Positions 26,727-35,797 of a stretch of DNA of 64,000 nt are shown one piece after another; position 1 is the first letter of the stretch; each line of letters begins with the position of its first letter. The translations under genes were made by a program, and so were the position numbers. The DNA is taken from contig NZ_CAMLDD010000005.1 in NCBI RefSeq assembly GCF_946478785.1, forward strand, positions 1-64,000, written 5' to 3'. The notes below the pieces were generated by a model. It saw only the letters and a program-made list of their open reading frames with translations, did not search any database and had not been told where the DNA came from. This stretch comes from an uncultured Flavobacterium sp. Lineage in GTDB: Bacteria > Bacteroidota > Bacteroidia > Flavobacteriales > Flavobacteriaceae.

Positions 26727-26936
26727 TTACTCCAGCTCGATACAATCAAAATGATATGACCTCAGAAGACGGATTACTTTCTTGCATATGTTTTTTTTAC
26801 TTTCAATACGCAAAATTTTATCACAATCTTCAAGGTCAAAATTCCACTGTATGTCCTGGAAGTTTGAATCAAGAACAGGCTTTAATTTTTTAATTTGTGT
26901 CTTATTGTTGACTGATGTTTTAAATACGTGTATCAT
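26727..26936 (-). CDS. Small protein, ferredoxin-like (HMA-like) fold
   Basis: A 69-residue protein from the ATG at 26936 (MIHVFKTSV); the open frame extends upstream to 27008 but without similarity. The pattern KLKPVLDSNFQDIQWNFDLEDCDKILRIES, followed by a last strand FDCIELE, looks like the beta-alpha-beta ferredoxin-like fold of heavy-metal-associated domains. There is no CxxC metal motif, so metal binding is not supported. I recall this as a small unnamed family in Bacteroidetes. It sits 90 bases downstream of the Crp-type gene. Confidence 0.6.
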   Translation of the reverse strand: MIHVFKTSVNNKTQIKKLKPVLDSNFQDIQWNFDLEDCDKILRIESKKNICKKVIRLLRSYHFDCIELE

Positions 26937-27025
26937 ATGGCTGCAATTTCCCTGTATGGTGATTAAACCACAAAATTGGTAAAACAGCAGGCAGACTATC
27001 GATAACAATTGTTAAAAAAAAGTTT

Positions 27026-27568
27026 TTATCGTCTGTTGCGAATCCTGCTCAGCGATACAGACGTGATGCCTAAATAGGAAGCTATGTAATGCTGTGGGAT
27101 ACGTTGTATAATTTCGGGATGTTGTTCCAGCAGTTCTTCATAACGCTGCTGAGGAGTATTTTTTAGATAGGAAAAGAAAACCTGCTGGTTTTTTAGAAGC
27201 CTCATATATAAATGCTCAATTATATTATCTTTTAGTGCTGGTGAATTCTGCAGGGTATCCTGAAAATCTTTTTGGGTGATAGTTTGTATAACACAGGGCT
27301 CAATGCTTTCAATAGTGTATAAACTAGGTTTGCCAGTCATAAAGCTTTCAATGGATGATACACCACCTCCTTCAAAAAAAAACTGTGTTGTGATGTCTTT
27401 ACCGTTATTATTGATCCAGGTTCTCAAACACCCTTTTTCAATGAAAAACATTGTTTTTGAAATGCTCCCTTCTTCCAATAGTATGGTCCTGGCAGGAACC
27501 TCTATTGGAGTAAAAAGTGGTTTAAAAATACTCCATCTATCGGTATTGACTTGTGTTTTTTTTGACAT
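27026..27568 (-). CDS. Crp/Fnr-family transcriptional regulator
   Basis: A 180-residue protein with a cyclic-nucleotide-binding-like beta-roll (about 20-110: EEGSISKTMFFIEKGCLRTW, GKDITTQFFFEGG, SIESFMTGK) and a C-terminal helix-turn-helix (about 150-180: HYIASYLGITSVSLSRIR). There is no clear cAMP-contact set, and Bacteroidetes members often do not bind cAMP. A -7 element TATCTTTG lies 21 bases upstream of the start. The downstream HMA-like and quinone reductase genes are likely targets or operon partners. Confidence 0.88.
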   Translation of the reverse strand: MSKKTQVNTDRWSIFKPLFTPIEVPARTILLEEGSISKTMFFIEKGCLRTWINNNGKDITTQFFFEGGGVSSIESFMTGKPSLYTIESIEPCVIQTITQKDFQDTLQNSPALKDNIIEHLYMRLLKNQQVFFSYLKNTPQQRYEELLEQHPEIIQRIPQHYIASYLGITSVSLSRIRNRR

Positions 27569-27917
27569 GACTGCATCTTTATTTAACCCAAAGATATACT
27601 ATATAATTACTGTTGATTATAGGTAAATTTATGAAAAATAGGAATGATTACCTGCAGGTCTAACTACACTTATAATTTGTTGCAGCTACTATAACTGGAA
27701 TCAGCAGTAGTTACAGTGATGAGCTGCTGATATACTTTTGGATTAGAACCCAAACAAAACTATACTGTCCTTGCAAGCTTTTTCCGAGATGTTTTCCGAT
27801 TTTTGTGCCCAGGACTTACAGGATTCACTGCTTATGGGGTTAATCCGGGCAAGCATGACATTACAAATTCTTTATAACCTTAGCAGGAACGCTGCGTAGA
27901 TATATACATGGAATATT
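27569..27917. other. Intergenic region, nothing beyond the Crp promoter
   Basis: About 350 bases with the promoter element at 27589-27596. No gene or repeat was seen. Confidence 0.5.
27589..27596 (-). promoter_or_regulatory. -7 promoter element of the Crp-type gene
   Basis: On the - strand TATCTTTG matches TAnnTTTG. The -33 part is not conserved. Confidence 0.4.
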
Positions 27918-28550
27918 TTAAAGTGAAGTGTAATAAATTTCGGTAGAAGGCCTGTTCTCTCCATCAATTATTTTGGAATGGGCTTTGCAGATTTCTGAAA
28001 TAGAATTTTCATATGGTCTGGTAAATCCGCTTTTTGGATATGCGCAGTAAATAGAAAACTTGTCCAATGCATGTAAGTTATGCCATAAATTTTCTAGCCT
28101 TACAGTGGCACCGTTATTGCCCTGTTCCCAAAGTATGGCCACCATTTCCCCAAATGCTCTTACCTTTCTTCCATTCTCCCTGGCTCGCCCAAGGATTTCA
28201 AATATCAAATTGTTGAACAATTTTTCATCAGGCCATCCATTTACCATAAATTTAGATAATACTTCATTGGCCTCTAAAGGGATATACAGGTTCTCTTTTG
28301 TTAATGATTCTACATCAATATTATGATTTGAAAGCCTCTCCTGTAATTGATCCAGATGTATTTGTTTTGCAATAACTATGACACTGTCGCCAGACAGAAT
28401 TCCGCTTCCGGCAAAACCTTCGAGAGTATTAAGAAAGTGGCTTTCGTTTTCGTAGATTTGAACCAAGTGGTCGCAGGGTGCAATTTCACCCCAAAATACT
28501 TGTATATTGGCATTTGTCCAGTTATTTATTTTTAAATCTGTATTTTCCAT
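27918..28550 (-). CDS. MEDS-domain sensory protein (DcmR-like)
   Basis: A 210-residue soluble protein made of a single MEDS domain (methanogen/methylotroph DcmR sensory domain, about residues 15-195). The pattern is HLVQIYENESHFLNTLEGFAGSG, then SVIVIAK, RKVRAFGEMVAILWEQGN and FSIYCAYP. MEDS is a ligand-binding RecA-like fold related to circadian KaiC-like or sensory ATPase-derived modules; the ligand here is unknown. It lies 105 bases downstream of the PAS histidine kinase on the same strand, so it may be a partner in the same signal pathway. Confidence 0.85.
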   Translation of the reverse strand: MENTDLKINNWTNANIQVFWGEIAPCDHLVQIYENESHFLNTLEGFAGSGILSGDSVIVIAKQIHLDQLQERLSNHNIDVESLTKENLYIPLEANEVLSKFMVNGWPDEKLFNNLIFEILGRARENGRKVRAFGEMVAILWEQGNNGATVRLENLWHNLHALDKFSIYCAYPKSGFTRPYENSISEICKAHSKIIDGENRPSTEIYYTSL

Positions 28551-28655
28551 TGTTTTGTTTAACTATTGCAATGTAGCGTATTTACTTGAAAAACAATCGA
28601 CCTTTTGTACAGATTTTTTTTAAGGAGACTTCTTACTTTTGTCCACATTCAGATG

Positions 28656-30650
28656 TTATAGATTATGGATAGGCAGGTACACATTAAAGATGGCGCCATT
28701 TTCATTGCTCTCACTCGCATCGATCTCCCCATTATGATTCTGTACAATCTTTTTACACATGGCCAGCCCGATTCCGGTGCCCGCAAATTCATTTTTCCCG
28801 TGCAGTCGTTGGAATATACTAAAAATTTTCTGTGTATCTTCCGGCTTCATTCCGATGCCGTTATCTGTAAATTGAATCTTATAATAAGAAGCCCCTTCTT
28901 TTAGATGTACCGCCCGGATCTCTTCGGTGGAGGCAATACTGCAGTGAATAAAGATGACCGGAGATACATCAGGGCGTGTGAACTTTAGTGAATTACCGAT
29001 AAGATTGAAAAACAGCTGGGAGAGCTGAAGGGGAATGCCTTTAATGACCGGCAGGGTATTCCATGTAACTTTAGCCCCTGTGCGCTCCATCACCACATCA
29101 TAATCTTCCAGCGCATTTCTGGCGGTATCTTCAAGGCTGACAGCCACAAAATTTTCTTCGTTTTTTGGAAGGGCCGAGTAGGCCAGCACATCCCGGATCA
29201 GTTTGCCCATACGGCTTGTGGCATCCTTTATTTTATGGACATACCCTTGTGATTTTTCATCCAGATGTGCAGTGATCCTGCCTTCGAGCAGTTGCACAAA
29301 GGTACTGATCTTGCGAAGCGGTTCCTGCAGGTCATGCGAGGCTATGTAGGCGAACTGTTCGAGCTCCCCATTGGAATGTGTCAGCTGTATATTAGTTCCT
29401 TCCAGTTCTTCATTGGTAGTCCTTAACTCCTCAATTACGGCCGCGATCTCCTCAGTTCGCTGCTGTACCTGGTTTTCCAGTTCCATCTGCAGTTCCATCT
29501 GGATGGTAATATCCTGTGCTGTCCCGTTCATACGCAGGGGCCTGCCCTGGGGGTCAAAAACAGTTTTGCCCTGGGCATGCAGTATTCTTTTCTTTCCCGT
29601 TGTGGGATGGATGACCGTGTAGGTTTCATTATATACGCCCCCTGATTCGGGATCCAGCCCCCATGCCACGGCATTGGCAATCCTTTCGCGGTCTTCTTGC
29701 AATATAATCGGCATTACTTCATTGTAGTTTTGGGCGGCGGGGTCATAGCCAAACCATTCTATAAGGCGGTCAGAATACGTGAGCCCATTTGTCGCCACAT
29801 CAATACTCCAGGTGCCGAGCTGCGCCAGTTCAACCGCCCCCCTCATGCTTTGTTCTGCCTCCTCGAGTTTGTTCCGCGCTATGACCTCCTGGGTTACATC
29901 AATAGCGGTACAGATAACACCATAAATTTTGCAATTGGAGTCATACAAAGGTTTGTAAGTGTAATCATAGTAGCCATGATAAGGTGATCCATTCTGTATG
30001 AACATAATGGGAGAGGCCGTTTCGGTATGGATCTCGCCAGTACTCAGCACGTGCTGGTAAACGCCAAAGAGGTTTGTCTGCTTCATCTCGGGTACTGCTT
30101 CCATTATCGGTTTGCCTATGATGGAATTTCCTTTGCCGAATATTTCGATCATTTTCTCATTGGCCTGGTGCAGCACCATATCAGGTCCCATATAAACTAA
30201 TTTTGCCACGGGGGAATTGTAAAAAACCGTACGGGAGAACTCTTCGCTCTCTTCCATCTTACGCCTTTGGATAACCTGCAGGGTATTGTCCATAACCCAA
30301 ATGGCAACTTTTTTTACAGCCCCGGCACGATCTTTTAGCGGCGAATAGACAAAAGAAAGATAAAGGGTTTCCTGCTTGCCGCTTCTGATCAGCCTGACCT
30401 CGGCTTCCTCTTCAGAGTAAGGCTCGCCGCTTTCTATAACACCGGTCAGTGCACCCTCGTAGTAGGGTCGCGCTTCGGCGAATGTGTCCCAGTGGTGAAT
30501 TCCAAGGATGGCTTCGCGGGTTTTTCCGGTTGCTTTTATATATTTTTCGTTTACTATTTCCGCAATAAGGGAATGGGCATCCACTACACAGATGCCCACC
30601 GGCGCATTCATTACCAATACAAAAAGTTCCTGTTGGTTTTCGATATTCAT
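28656..30650 (-). CDS. Multi-PAS sensor histidine kinase
   Basis: A 664-residue soluble kinase without membrane segments. Three PAS domains are visible (about 8-125, 140-260 and 265-390), followed by a coiled coil (EEIAAVIEELRTTNEELEGT, about 395-428). The HisKA dimerisation helix carries the phospho-acceptor H439 in ASHDLQEPLRK. The ATPase domain has the N box FFNLIGNSLKFT, DNGIGM and GTGIGLAM. The kinase gene start overlaps the response regulator stop by 4 bases (ATGA), so the pair is translationally coupled. The input is likely a soluble or redox ligand of a PAS domain; it cannot be named. Confidence 0.93.
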   Translation of the reverse strand: MNIENQQELFVLVMNAPVGICVVDAHSLIAEIVNEKYIKATGKTREAILGIHHWDTFAEARPYYEGALTGVIESGEPYSEEEAEVRLIRSGKQETLYLSFVYSPLKDRAGAVKKVAIWVMDNTLQVIQRRKMEESEEFSRTVFYNSPVAKLVYMGPDMVLHQANEKMIEIFGKGNSIIGKPIMEAVPEMKQTNLFGVYQHVLSTGEIHTETASPIMFIQNGSPYHGYYDYTYKPLYDSNCKIYGVICTAIDVTQEVIARNKLEEAEQSMRGAVELAQLGTWSIDVATNGLTYSDRLIEWFGYDPAAQNYNEVMPIILQEDRERIANAVAWGLDPESGGVYNETYTVIHPTTGKKRILHAQGKTVFDPQGRPLRMNGTAQDITIQMELQMELENQVQQRTEEIAAVIEELRTTNEELEGTNIQLTHSNGELEQFAYIASHDLQEPLRKISTFVQLLEGRITAHLDEKSQGYVHKIKDATSRMGKLIRDVLAYSALPKNEENFVAVSLEDTARNALEDYDVVMERTGAKVTWNTLPVIKGIPLQLSQLFFNLIGNSLKFTRPDVSPVIFIHCSIASTEEIRAVHLKEGASYYKIQFTDNGIGMKPEDTQKIFSIFQRLHGKNEFAGTGIGLAMCKKIVQNHNGEIDASESNENGAIFNVYLPIHNL

Positions 30651-31036
30651 AAGCTTTGGATTAAATAGGGACGCAGCAGATTTGAAAGTTCTTTGATACT
30701 GGTAGGTTTTGTCAGAAAACCGCTAGCTCCTTCCATTTTGAGTTTATGGGCTGTTGCAACATTCGAAGATGTAGAAAGCATAATTACCGGTATATCCTCT
30801 AAGCCTGCCGTCGCTTTTAAAGCGGCCAGAAATTCCTGCCCGTTTATAATGGGCATATTGAGGTCCAGAAAAATAATGTCAGCAATCAGCTCACCACTTT
30901 TCAATTTTTGCAGTGCTTTCACGGCATTGGTAAAAGAAAAACAGCTTGCCCCTTCTGACAGATACTCTATAGCCGCAACAAAGAATTCAATATCATCATC
31001 GTCATCGTCAATGTGAAAAATTTTTGTATATCTCAT
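30647..31036 (-). CDS. Single-domain response regulator
   Basis: A 129-residue receiver domain with no output domain. The acidic pocket (HIDDDDDD at residues 8-15), the phosphorylation site D58 in FLDLNMP, the LSTSS switch region and the lysine of FLTKP are all present. It is the first gene of a two-gene unit with the PAS kinase (4-base overlap), so it is the cognate partner. Single-domain regulators of this Rcp1-like type often pass phosphate to other kinases or bind target proteins. Confidence 0.92.
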   Translation of the reverse strand: MRYTKIFHIDDDDDDIEFFVAAIEYLSEGASCFSFTNAVKALQKLKSGELIADIIFLDLNMPIINGQEFLAALKATAGLEDIPVIMLSTSSNVATAHKLKMEGASGFLTKPTSIKELSNLLRPYLIQSL

Positions 31037-31884
31037 TAAAGCAAGTTAATCAATTATCTGGAGTTTAAAAAAAGATTATTTCTTAAAACAGTTACATCGT
31101 TAATTTGGCTTGTTGTATTCTGGAATATTGCTCTGCTTTTTGGTTAGAGAGAGAGCGATCCACATGCTATTCTGGGTTTTACATGTATGCTCAGCGTGAG
31201 GATTTAATAACAGCCCTTGCGATAGTAGGCCAGTGAATCTAATAGTAAAAGACTCTGTTGTTTTCTTCAATCAATCTTGTTTCATAAATCTCATAGCGCC
31301 TATTATTTTCAAATCGGTTTGAATTGTACCATATTTTTTGGATTATAGGCAACAGTTATGCACTGCGAATGAATCCATAAATTGCTTGTGTCAAATCTCC
31401 CTTTAAGGTGCACAATTTGGGTTAAAGGTTCACCAGGCAAAGAGCGCCCGATGCATAATATCTTACTTAAATTGGCCAAACAATTTGGTAAACCCGCCAA
31501 ATACAGAAAATGCGTGAGGCGGGGTGTCCATAAACATAATCTTCCATTTTATGTTTATTTAATTATTAAAGAGCTATAACGCATCTCTATCAAGTGGTTC
31601 CTAAGGCATTCTGCCAAAATACTTGAAAGTGAGTTTACTGCCTTAAAGGATCGTCATATCGTGCAAGGTCAAAGATGTAAGGTTCTTATCAATAGCTGTT
31701 ATAGCCGTTGTGTTGCTACAAAATTCACACGTGCAGATGCTTTAGTTGTATCAATGCGCAAGATATTTAAAATATTAAAAATGCAAAATCACAGAATAAA
31801 TAGATGGTGGTATAAAAAGATCTTGCTTTATAAAATGCTTTAATACGTTCACTCGAGCTGAGCGACAGCCAAAACAAATCTCTA
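31037..31884. other. 848-base gap without a recognisable gene
   Basis: The largest non-coding stretch of the window. Short open frames on both strands (about 60 codons, for example near 31309-31500 and 31382-31579) overlap and lack family resemblance. On the - strand, just left of 31375, a start-less frame with protein-like composition (IWYNSNRFENNRRYEIYETR, stop near 31245) hints at a decayed gene. Confidence 0.4.
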
Positions 31885-32439
31885 TTACAAAAAATCCAGG
31901 CGGATTTGTACCCTTTCATCATCCGGGTTTGTCATAGGTGTAATTTTAATTTTATCAGCTTCTCCGTAGTACTCTGAAATGCCCCTGATAATTCCAATGG
32001 CAAGAGAGGCCATTTTACGCTTGGAAAAATAATCGATAATAAGCAGCTTTTCATTTACCTGAAAAACATTTAAAATCGGCGGGTTTGCAGTGCTGTTTAA
32101 TTTCCGAACTGCCCCATGCATAACCGATTCGGTGTGCAGAATTATGTAAAAAGTCCGCCATTCCGGCCTGATATAATCCTTATATAGCGCAAAAAGATCA
32201 TCAACTAAATAGGTGCCAAATTGCTCCATAAGCAGATCCCTGGATAATCCGGTCATCTCTGATGCATTTTCGAGTAACAGATTCATGGTCTCTATTGGAT
32301 AGTTCTCAGTGGTGGAGAAAGATATCAAGCCAGTGCCGGCCTGCTCATTGAGAATATCCCATGAATTGGCAGGTAATTCTTTTGTGATGAATTTTTTCAG
32401 AAGGAAGAAAATACTTCCATGAACTCTAATATCGGGCAT
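31885..32439 (-). CDS. H-NOX (haem NO/O2-binding) sensor protein
   Basis: A 184-residue stand-alone H-NOX domain, a haem protein that senses nitric oxide or oxygen. Diagnostic residues are present: W27 in the N-terminal helix region, the axial ligand H108 in the ESVMHGAVR helix, and the YxSxR haem-propionate motif as Y137-F-S-K-R141. In bacteria H-NOX proteins control a partner kinase or cyclase encoded nearby. Here the leftward neighbours are a response regulator and a PAS histidine kinase, and to the right a CheB-CheR-PAS fusion. The start codon follows the preceding small gene's conserved tail closely. Confidence 0.9.
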   Translation of the reverse strand: MPDIRVHGSIFFLLKKFITKELPANSWDILNEQAGTGLISFSTTENYPIETMNLLLENASEMTGLSRDLLMEQFGTYLVDDLFALYKDYIRPEWRTFYIILHTESVMHGAVRKLNSTANPPILNVFQVNEKLLIIDYFSKRKMASLAIGIIRGISEYYGEADKIKITPMTNPDDERVQIRLDFL

Positions 32440-32441
32440 GG

Positions 32442-32907
32442 CTAAGAAATTTTATTGATATTATATACTCTCGCTGGCTTATTCAATCCTATTGAATCCC
32501 TTGATCTTAGTACATTAAAATTTTCGCTGGGAAGGTTTAGTATTACGGGTTGCACCATGGCGCGATTCATCCCTTGCGAGCTCATCGTCTTTAAGCTCCT
32601 CATTGCCAAGTTCCCCAATTTCGAATTCCTTTTGGACCGGATTATCCTTTTCGGGATCAATGGTTTCAAAGTGGTCACTTTCAGTCTCATAGCTCTTGTG
32701 GGTATCTACTTCAGTTTCAAACCCTTCAGAGGGATCATTATGCAAAAGATTCTCTTCAATGTCTTTCTCGGTTATATCCTTCGAGTCACTCTCCGATTCA
32801 TTATCAAGATTCTCAGAATCATATGGATTGCTTTTTGGGTCTGTCTTTGCTTTTTGAAAATTCTTGTCATCCTGAGCATAATTTTCCGGTGTATCTGAAT
32901 GCATCAT
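32442..32907 (-). CDS. Acidic low-complexity protein with a disrupted 3' end
   Basis: The main frame runs from 32907 to a stop at 32515 (130 residues, very acidic, rich in Asp, Glu, Ser and Asn; probably disordered). Its end (HGATRN, then out of frame) aligns in DNA with the small gene at 35836-36000, whose product continues VNLPNDN...TRVYN. The matching segment here continues in another frame as NLPSEN...ARVYN to a stop at 32442, 2 bases before the H-NOX start codon. Two single-base insertions in A or T runs (relative to the other copy) explain this. Either a real frameshift or a sequencing error is possible. Function unknown. Confidence 0.45.
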
Positions 32908-33253
32908 TTTATTTTTTTAATTAATTTTTACTATCGCTTTTTTAGGGACTGTTCCATAAAAATTTGCGCGTATTGCCGTGCTTGTCCGGGTTTGGACTTT
33001 GATTAACAAATGTAAAAAGGATAGTTGTACTTTTTTTACAGAATAATGATTTGCATTTATAAAATAGCTACAGGCAATCAGGAGGTATCAAGGACTTTGT
33101 GGTTTTGTCTTATTTCAGGAGAAAGGTGCTGCGCGTCCGAGCAGAGGAGGTGTCTTTAATATTATTTTTTAGGAGCTTTCCCGCTATCCGCTCCACCCGA
33201 GCGCGAGTGAACTGGCGAAGCAATGTCCATTTATTTGCAACATTTCTCGCTAA
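32908..33253. other. Intergenic region with a dispersed repeat
   Basis: Contains the repeat copy at 33165-33225 next to the CheB-CheR gene end. Nothing else was seen. Confidence 0.5.
33165..33225 (+). repeat. Copy of the dispersed Flavobacterium-type repeat
   Basis: TTTTTTAGGAGCTTTCCCGC, then TATCCGCTCCACCCGAGC, then GTGAACTGGCGAAGCAATG. The first half matches the 21459 copy and the second half matches the 10548 copy on the other strand. Confidence 0.65.
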
Positions 33254-35779
33254 TTAATCTGTAGTATCTTCCAATGCCAAAAGGATCATTCCTTCAGGAT
33301 ATGAATCCTCTATCTCCCGGGCATTTACCATCATATTTTTTTTGGCATTATCCGTGCTTGTTAAACTAATCTTATACCCCTCAATTGCTGTTTTTTCCTG
33401 CTGCATTTTGGATATCAGTTTTTTAAATTCTGCAATGTTCCATTGGCTCCCTCCAATTTCAAATAAAGAATAGCCCTCAGTTTCAATTACATTAGTTTGA
33501 AAGTAGTTGTAAAAAGAAGTATTGGCACTTTTGACCGTAAAGTCCTTATCTATAATCAGTAAGGGTTCATGTACTGTTTTAAAAATAGATTCAGAATAAT
33601 TCCGCACAGAATGGAGCTGCTGCTGGCGGTTCATGAGTTCATCATTCACCGACATCAACTCTTCGTTATTGGACTGAAGCTCTTCAGTAGAGGTCTCAAA
33701 TTCTTCATTCATTGCCTGGAGTTCTTCGGTACTGCTTAATAATTCTTCATTTGTGGTCTGCAGTTCCTCAAAGGCGATCTGCTGCTCTTCTGTAACGCGT
33801 TTGATATCATCGCGTATTTGGGCCAGTTCGTTCTCGAGATCTTCAATGCGCCTCAGATCAGCATTTTTTCTTCTGTTCTTATGCTCTTTTTCAGCCTGCG
33901 GCACGGGATTTTGATAAAAAAGCACCATAACATAATCCGCATTATTGGGAATTGATACCACTTCAAATGAGGCGGTGTAGGGCAGGTCTTTAAGGACAAT
34001 ATTGTCTTTTCTGATATTTTTATTCTCTTTTTTTTGTTTTAATATGGCATTTTTCAGCTCAAATCCCAGGCCATCACGGGCCATTTTTATAATATTGAAA
34101 TTCGGTTTCCCGGGCGAGGGCAAAAGGAAGAACCCGGTGTCCCCATGAAAGTGGACAATTTCAAGGTGCTCGTTTATAATGACACTTGCCGGCGTGTATT
34201 TTGAGAATAGCATATCGAGGGCTATTTTCCTAAAATCAGTTTCAGGCTTGGCTTTTTTATCCGAAGTTTCCCCTGTGTTCTTCGCATTTAGATTTGCCGG
34301 CTTAAAAGCCTCGGGAACATACCGGGTGGCGGCATATTTACGGATGTAGATCTTATCATGATGTACAACAGGCTCAAATAAGTTTTGCGCATTTGTTGCC
34401 GTTTCTGATTTGCCTATAAGCAAAAGTCCTTTTTCCTTGAGTGAATAATGAAAGGAAGTCAGCACTTTGTTCTGCATATAAGTATCAAAGTAAATCAGTA
34501 CATTCCTGCATGATACCAAATCAATCCTGGCAAAAGGCGGATCCTTGATGAAATTGTGGGTAGCAAAAATGCACATGTCCCGTATGGATTTGCTGACATG
34601 AAAATAACCATCGCGTTTGGTGAAGTAACCCTGAATCCTAGCCGGGGAAATATCCTGCACGTCCTGGGTGGAATAAATGGCATTCCTGGCCTTTGTGATC
34701 GACTTCTCCGATAGGTCCAAAGCAAAAATCTGAACTTTGATATCTTTATACTTATTCTGGACAAGGAATTCATCAATACAGATGGCCAGAGAATAGGCTT
34801 CTTCTCCCGATGCACATCCCGCCACCCATACCCGCAGGTTATTGCCGGTTATATTTTGGAATAATTGCGGGAAAATATTCTGGGGCAGGGATTCAAAGAA
34901 TTTGGCGTCCCGGAAAAAGTAGGTGACATTGATAAGAAAATCGTTAAAGAGAAGGTCCTGTTCTTCTTTTTCATTTTTAAGGAAATAATAATAGCCCTCT
35001 AGGGTTTCCTTATTGGCAATAACCATTCTTCGGGCGATACGCCTTCTTATGGTAGGCTGCTTGTAATGGCTGAAATCATTTCCGGTCCTGGAGAATATAA
35101 GGCTGAAAATCTGGTATAATATCTCCTGTTCATTTTTGGGAATATGCTCTTCTTCGGTATGCCCATGATTGATGGCGTAGCTTTTTTGAATCTGCAGCAA
35201 TTGCCCTGGGATCAGCTCGGGTATTGAAACATAATCCACCGTATCGGAATCGATTGCATTTTGGGGCATTGCCTTAAACAAGGCCGTTGCCGGGTCCTGG
35301 GCTATGGTAACACCGCCTAATTCCTTTATTTTCTTAAGACCAGCCGTTCCGTCAAAGGCAGTTCCCGATAAAATGACCCCAATGGCAAAAGTTTTATGCA
35401 CCTGGGCCAGGGAATCAAAAAAAACATCAATACTGTTGTTGCCTCTCTCATTGTCTGCTCTTTGGTTCAATTTTAGAATGCCATCCACGGCGATTAGAAA
35501 ATTGTTTTCAGGTATAATGTAAATATGGTTAGGGGCAAGGTTGATATCGCTCATAATCTTGTGTACGGGTATTTCTGTACTGAGTGATAAAATTTCAGGC
35601 AGGCTGCTGGGGTGGTCAGGTAATAAATGCTGCACAATAACATAGGCCATCCCGGAGTCTGCAGGGATCGCTTTTAGTAATTTTTTAAAGGCATCCAGTC
35701 CCCCTGCCGAGGCGCCAATACCTACTACCGGGAAATCTTGCTTGGTTTTTCTGGGTTCTCGGCTCTGGGTAATTTTCAT
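33254..35779 (-). CDS. CheB-CheR fusion with coiled coil and PAS domain
   Basis: An 841-residue soluble fusion. The CheB-type methylesterase (about 15-200) has catalytic S24 (GASAGG), H51 (QHLLPDH) and D143 (AFDGTAG). The CheR methyltransferase (about 215-480) has a helical domain (QPTIRRRIARRM), the AdoMet-binding VAGCASGEEAYS and the SCRNVLIYFD motif. A Glu-rich heptad coiled coil (EELQTTNEELLSSTEEL, about 660-720) leads to a PAS domain (about 725-840). Full-length relatives usually continue into a histidine kinase; this one stops after PAS. No chemotaxis receptors or flagellar genes are seen, so it probably works in non-motility signalling. Confidence 0.93.
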   Translation of the reverse strand: MKITQSREPRKTKQDFPVVGIGASAGGLDAFKKLLKAIPADSGMAYVIVQHLLPDHPSSLPEILSLSTEIPVHKIMSDINLAPNHIYIIPENNFLIAVDGILKLNQRADNERGNNSIDVFFDSLAQVHKTFAIGVILSGTAFDGTAGLKKIKELGGVTIAQDPATALFKAMPQNAIDSDTVDYVSIPELIPGQLLQIQKSYAINHGHTEEEHIPKNEQEILYQIFSLIFSRTGNDFSHYKQPTIRRRIARRMVIANKETLEGYYYFLKNEKEEQDLLFNDFLINVTYFFRDAKFFESLPQNIFPQLFQNITGNNLRVWVAGCASGEEAYSLAICIDEFLVQNKYKDIKVQIFALDLSEKSITKARNAIYSTQDVQDISPARIQGYFTKRDGYFHVSKSIRDMCIFATHNFIKDPPFARIDLVSCRNVLIYFDTYMQNKVLTSFHYSLKEKGLLLIGKSETATNAQNLFEPVVHHDKIYIRKYAATRYVPEAFKPANLNAKNTGETSDKKAKPETDFRKIALDMLFSKYTPASVIINEHLEIVHFHGDTGFFLLPSPGKPNFNIIKMARDGLGFELKNAILKQKKENKNIRKDNIVLKDLPYTASFEVVSIPNNADYVMVLFYQNPVPQAEKEHKNRRKNADLRRIEDLENELAQIRDDIKRVTEEQQIAFEELQTTNEELLSSTEELQAMNEEFETSTEELQSNNEELMSVNDELMNRQQQLHSVRNYSESIFKTVHEPLLIIDKDFTVKSANTSFYNYFQTNVIETEGYSLFEIGGSQWNIAEFKKLISKMQQEKTAIEGYKISLTSTDNAKKNMMVNAREIEDSYPEGMILLALEDTTD

Positions 35780-35797
35780 AGGTTCTTTAATTTATAC

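Noticed and set aside
31309..31579. Overlapping open frames on both strands
   Set aside because: Neither resembles a known protein and they overlap each other; not enough support to call a gene.
32455..32898. 147-codon open frame on the + strand
   Set aside because: It is the mirror of the acidic gene on the - strand; the hydrophobic run is the antisense of Asp/Glu/Ser codons.
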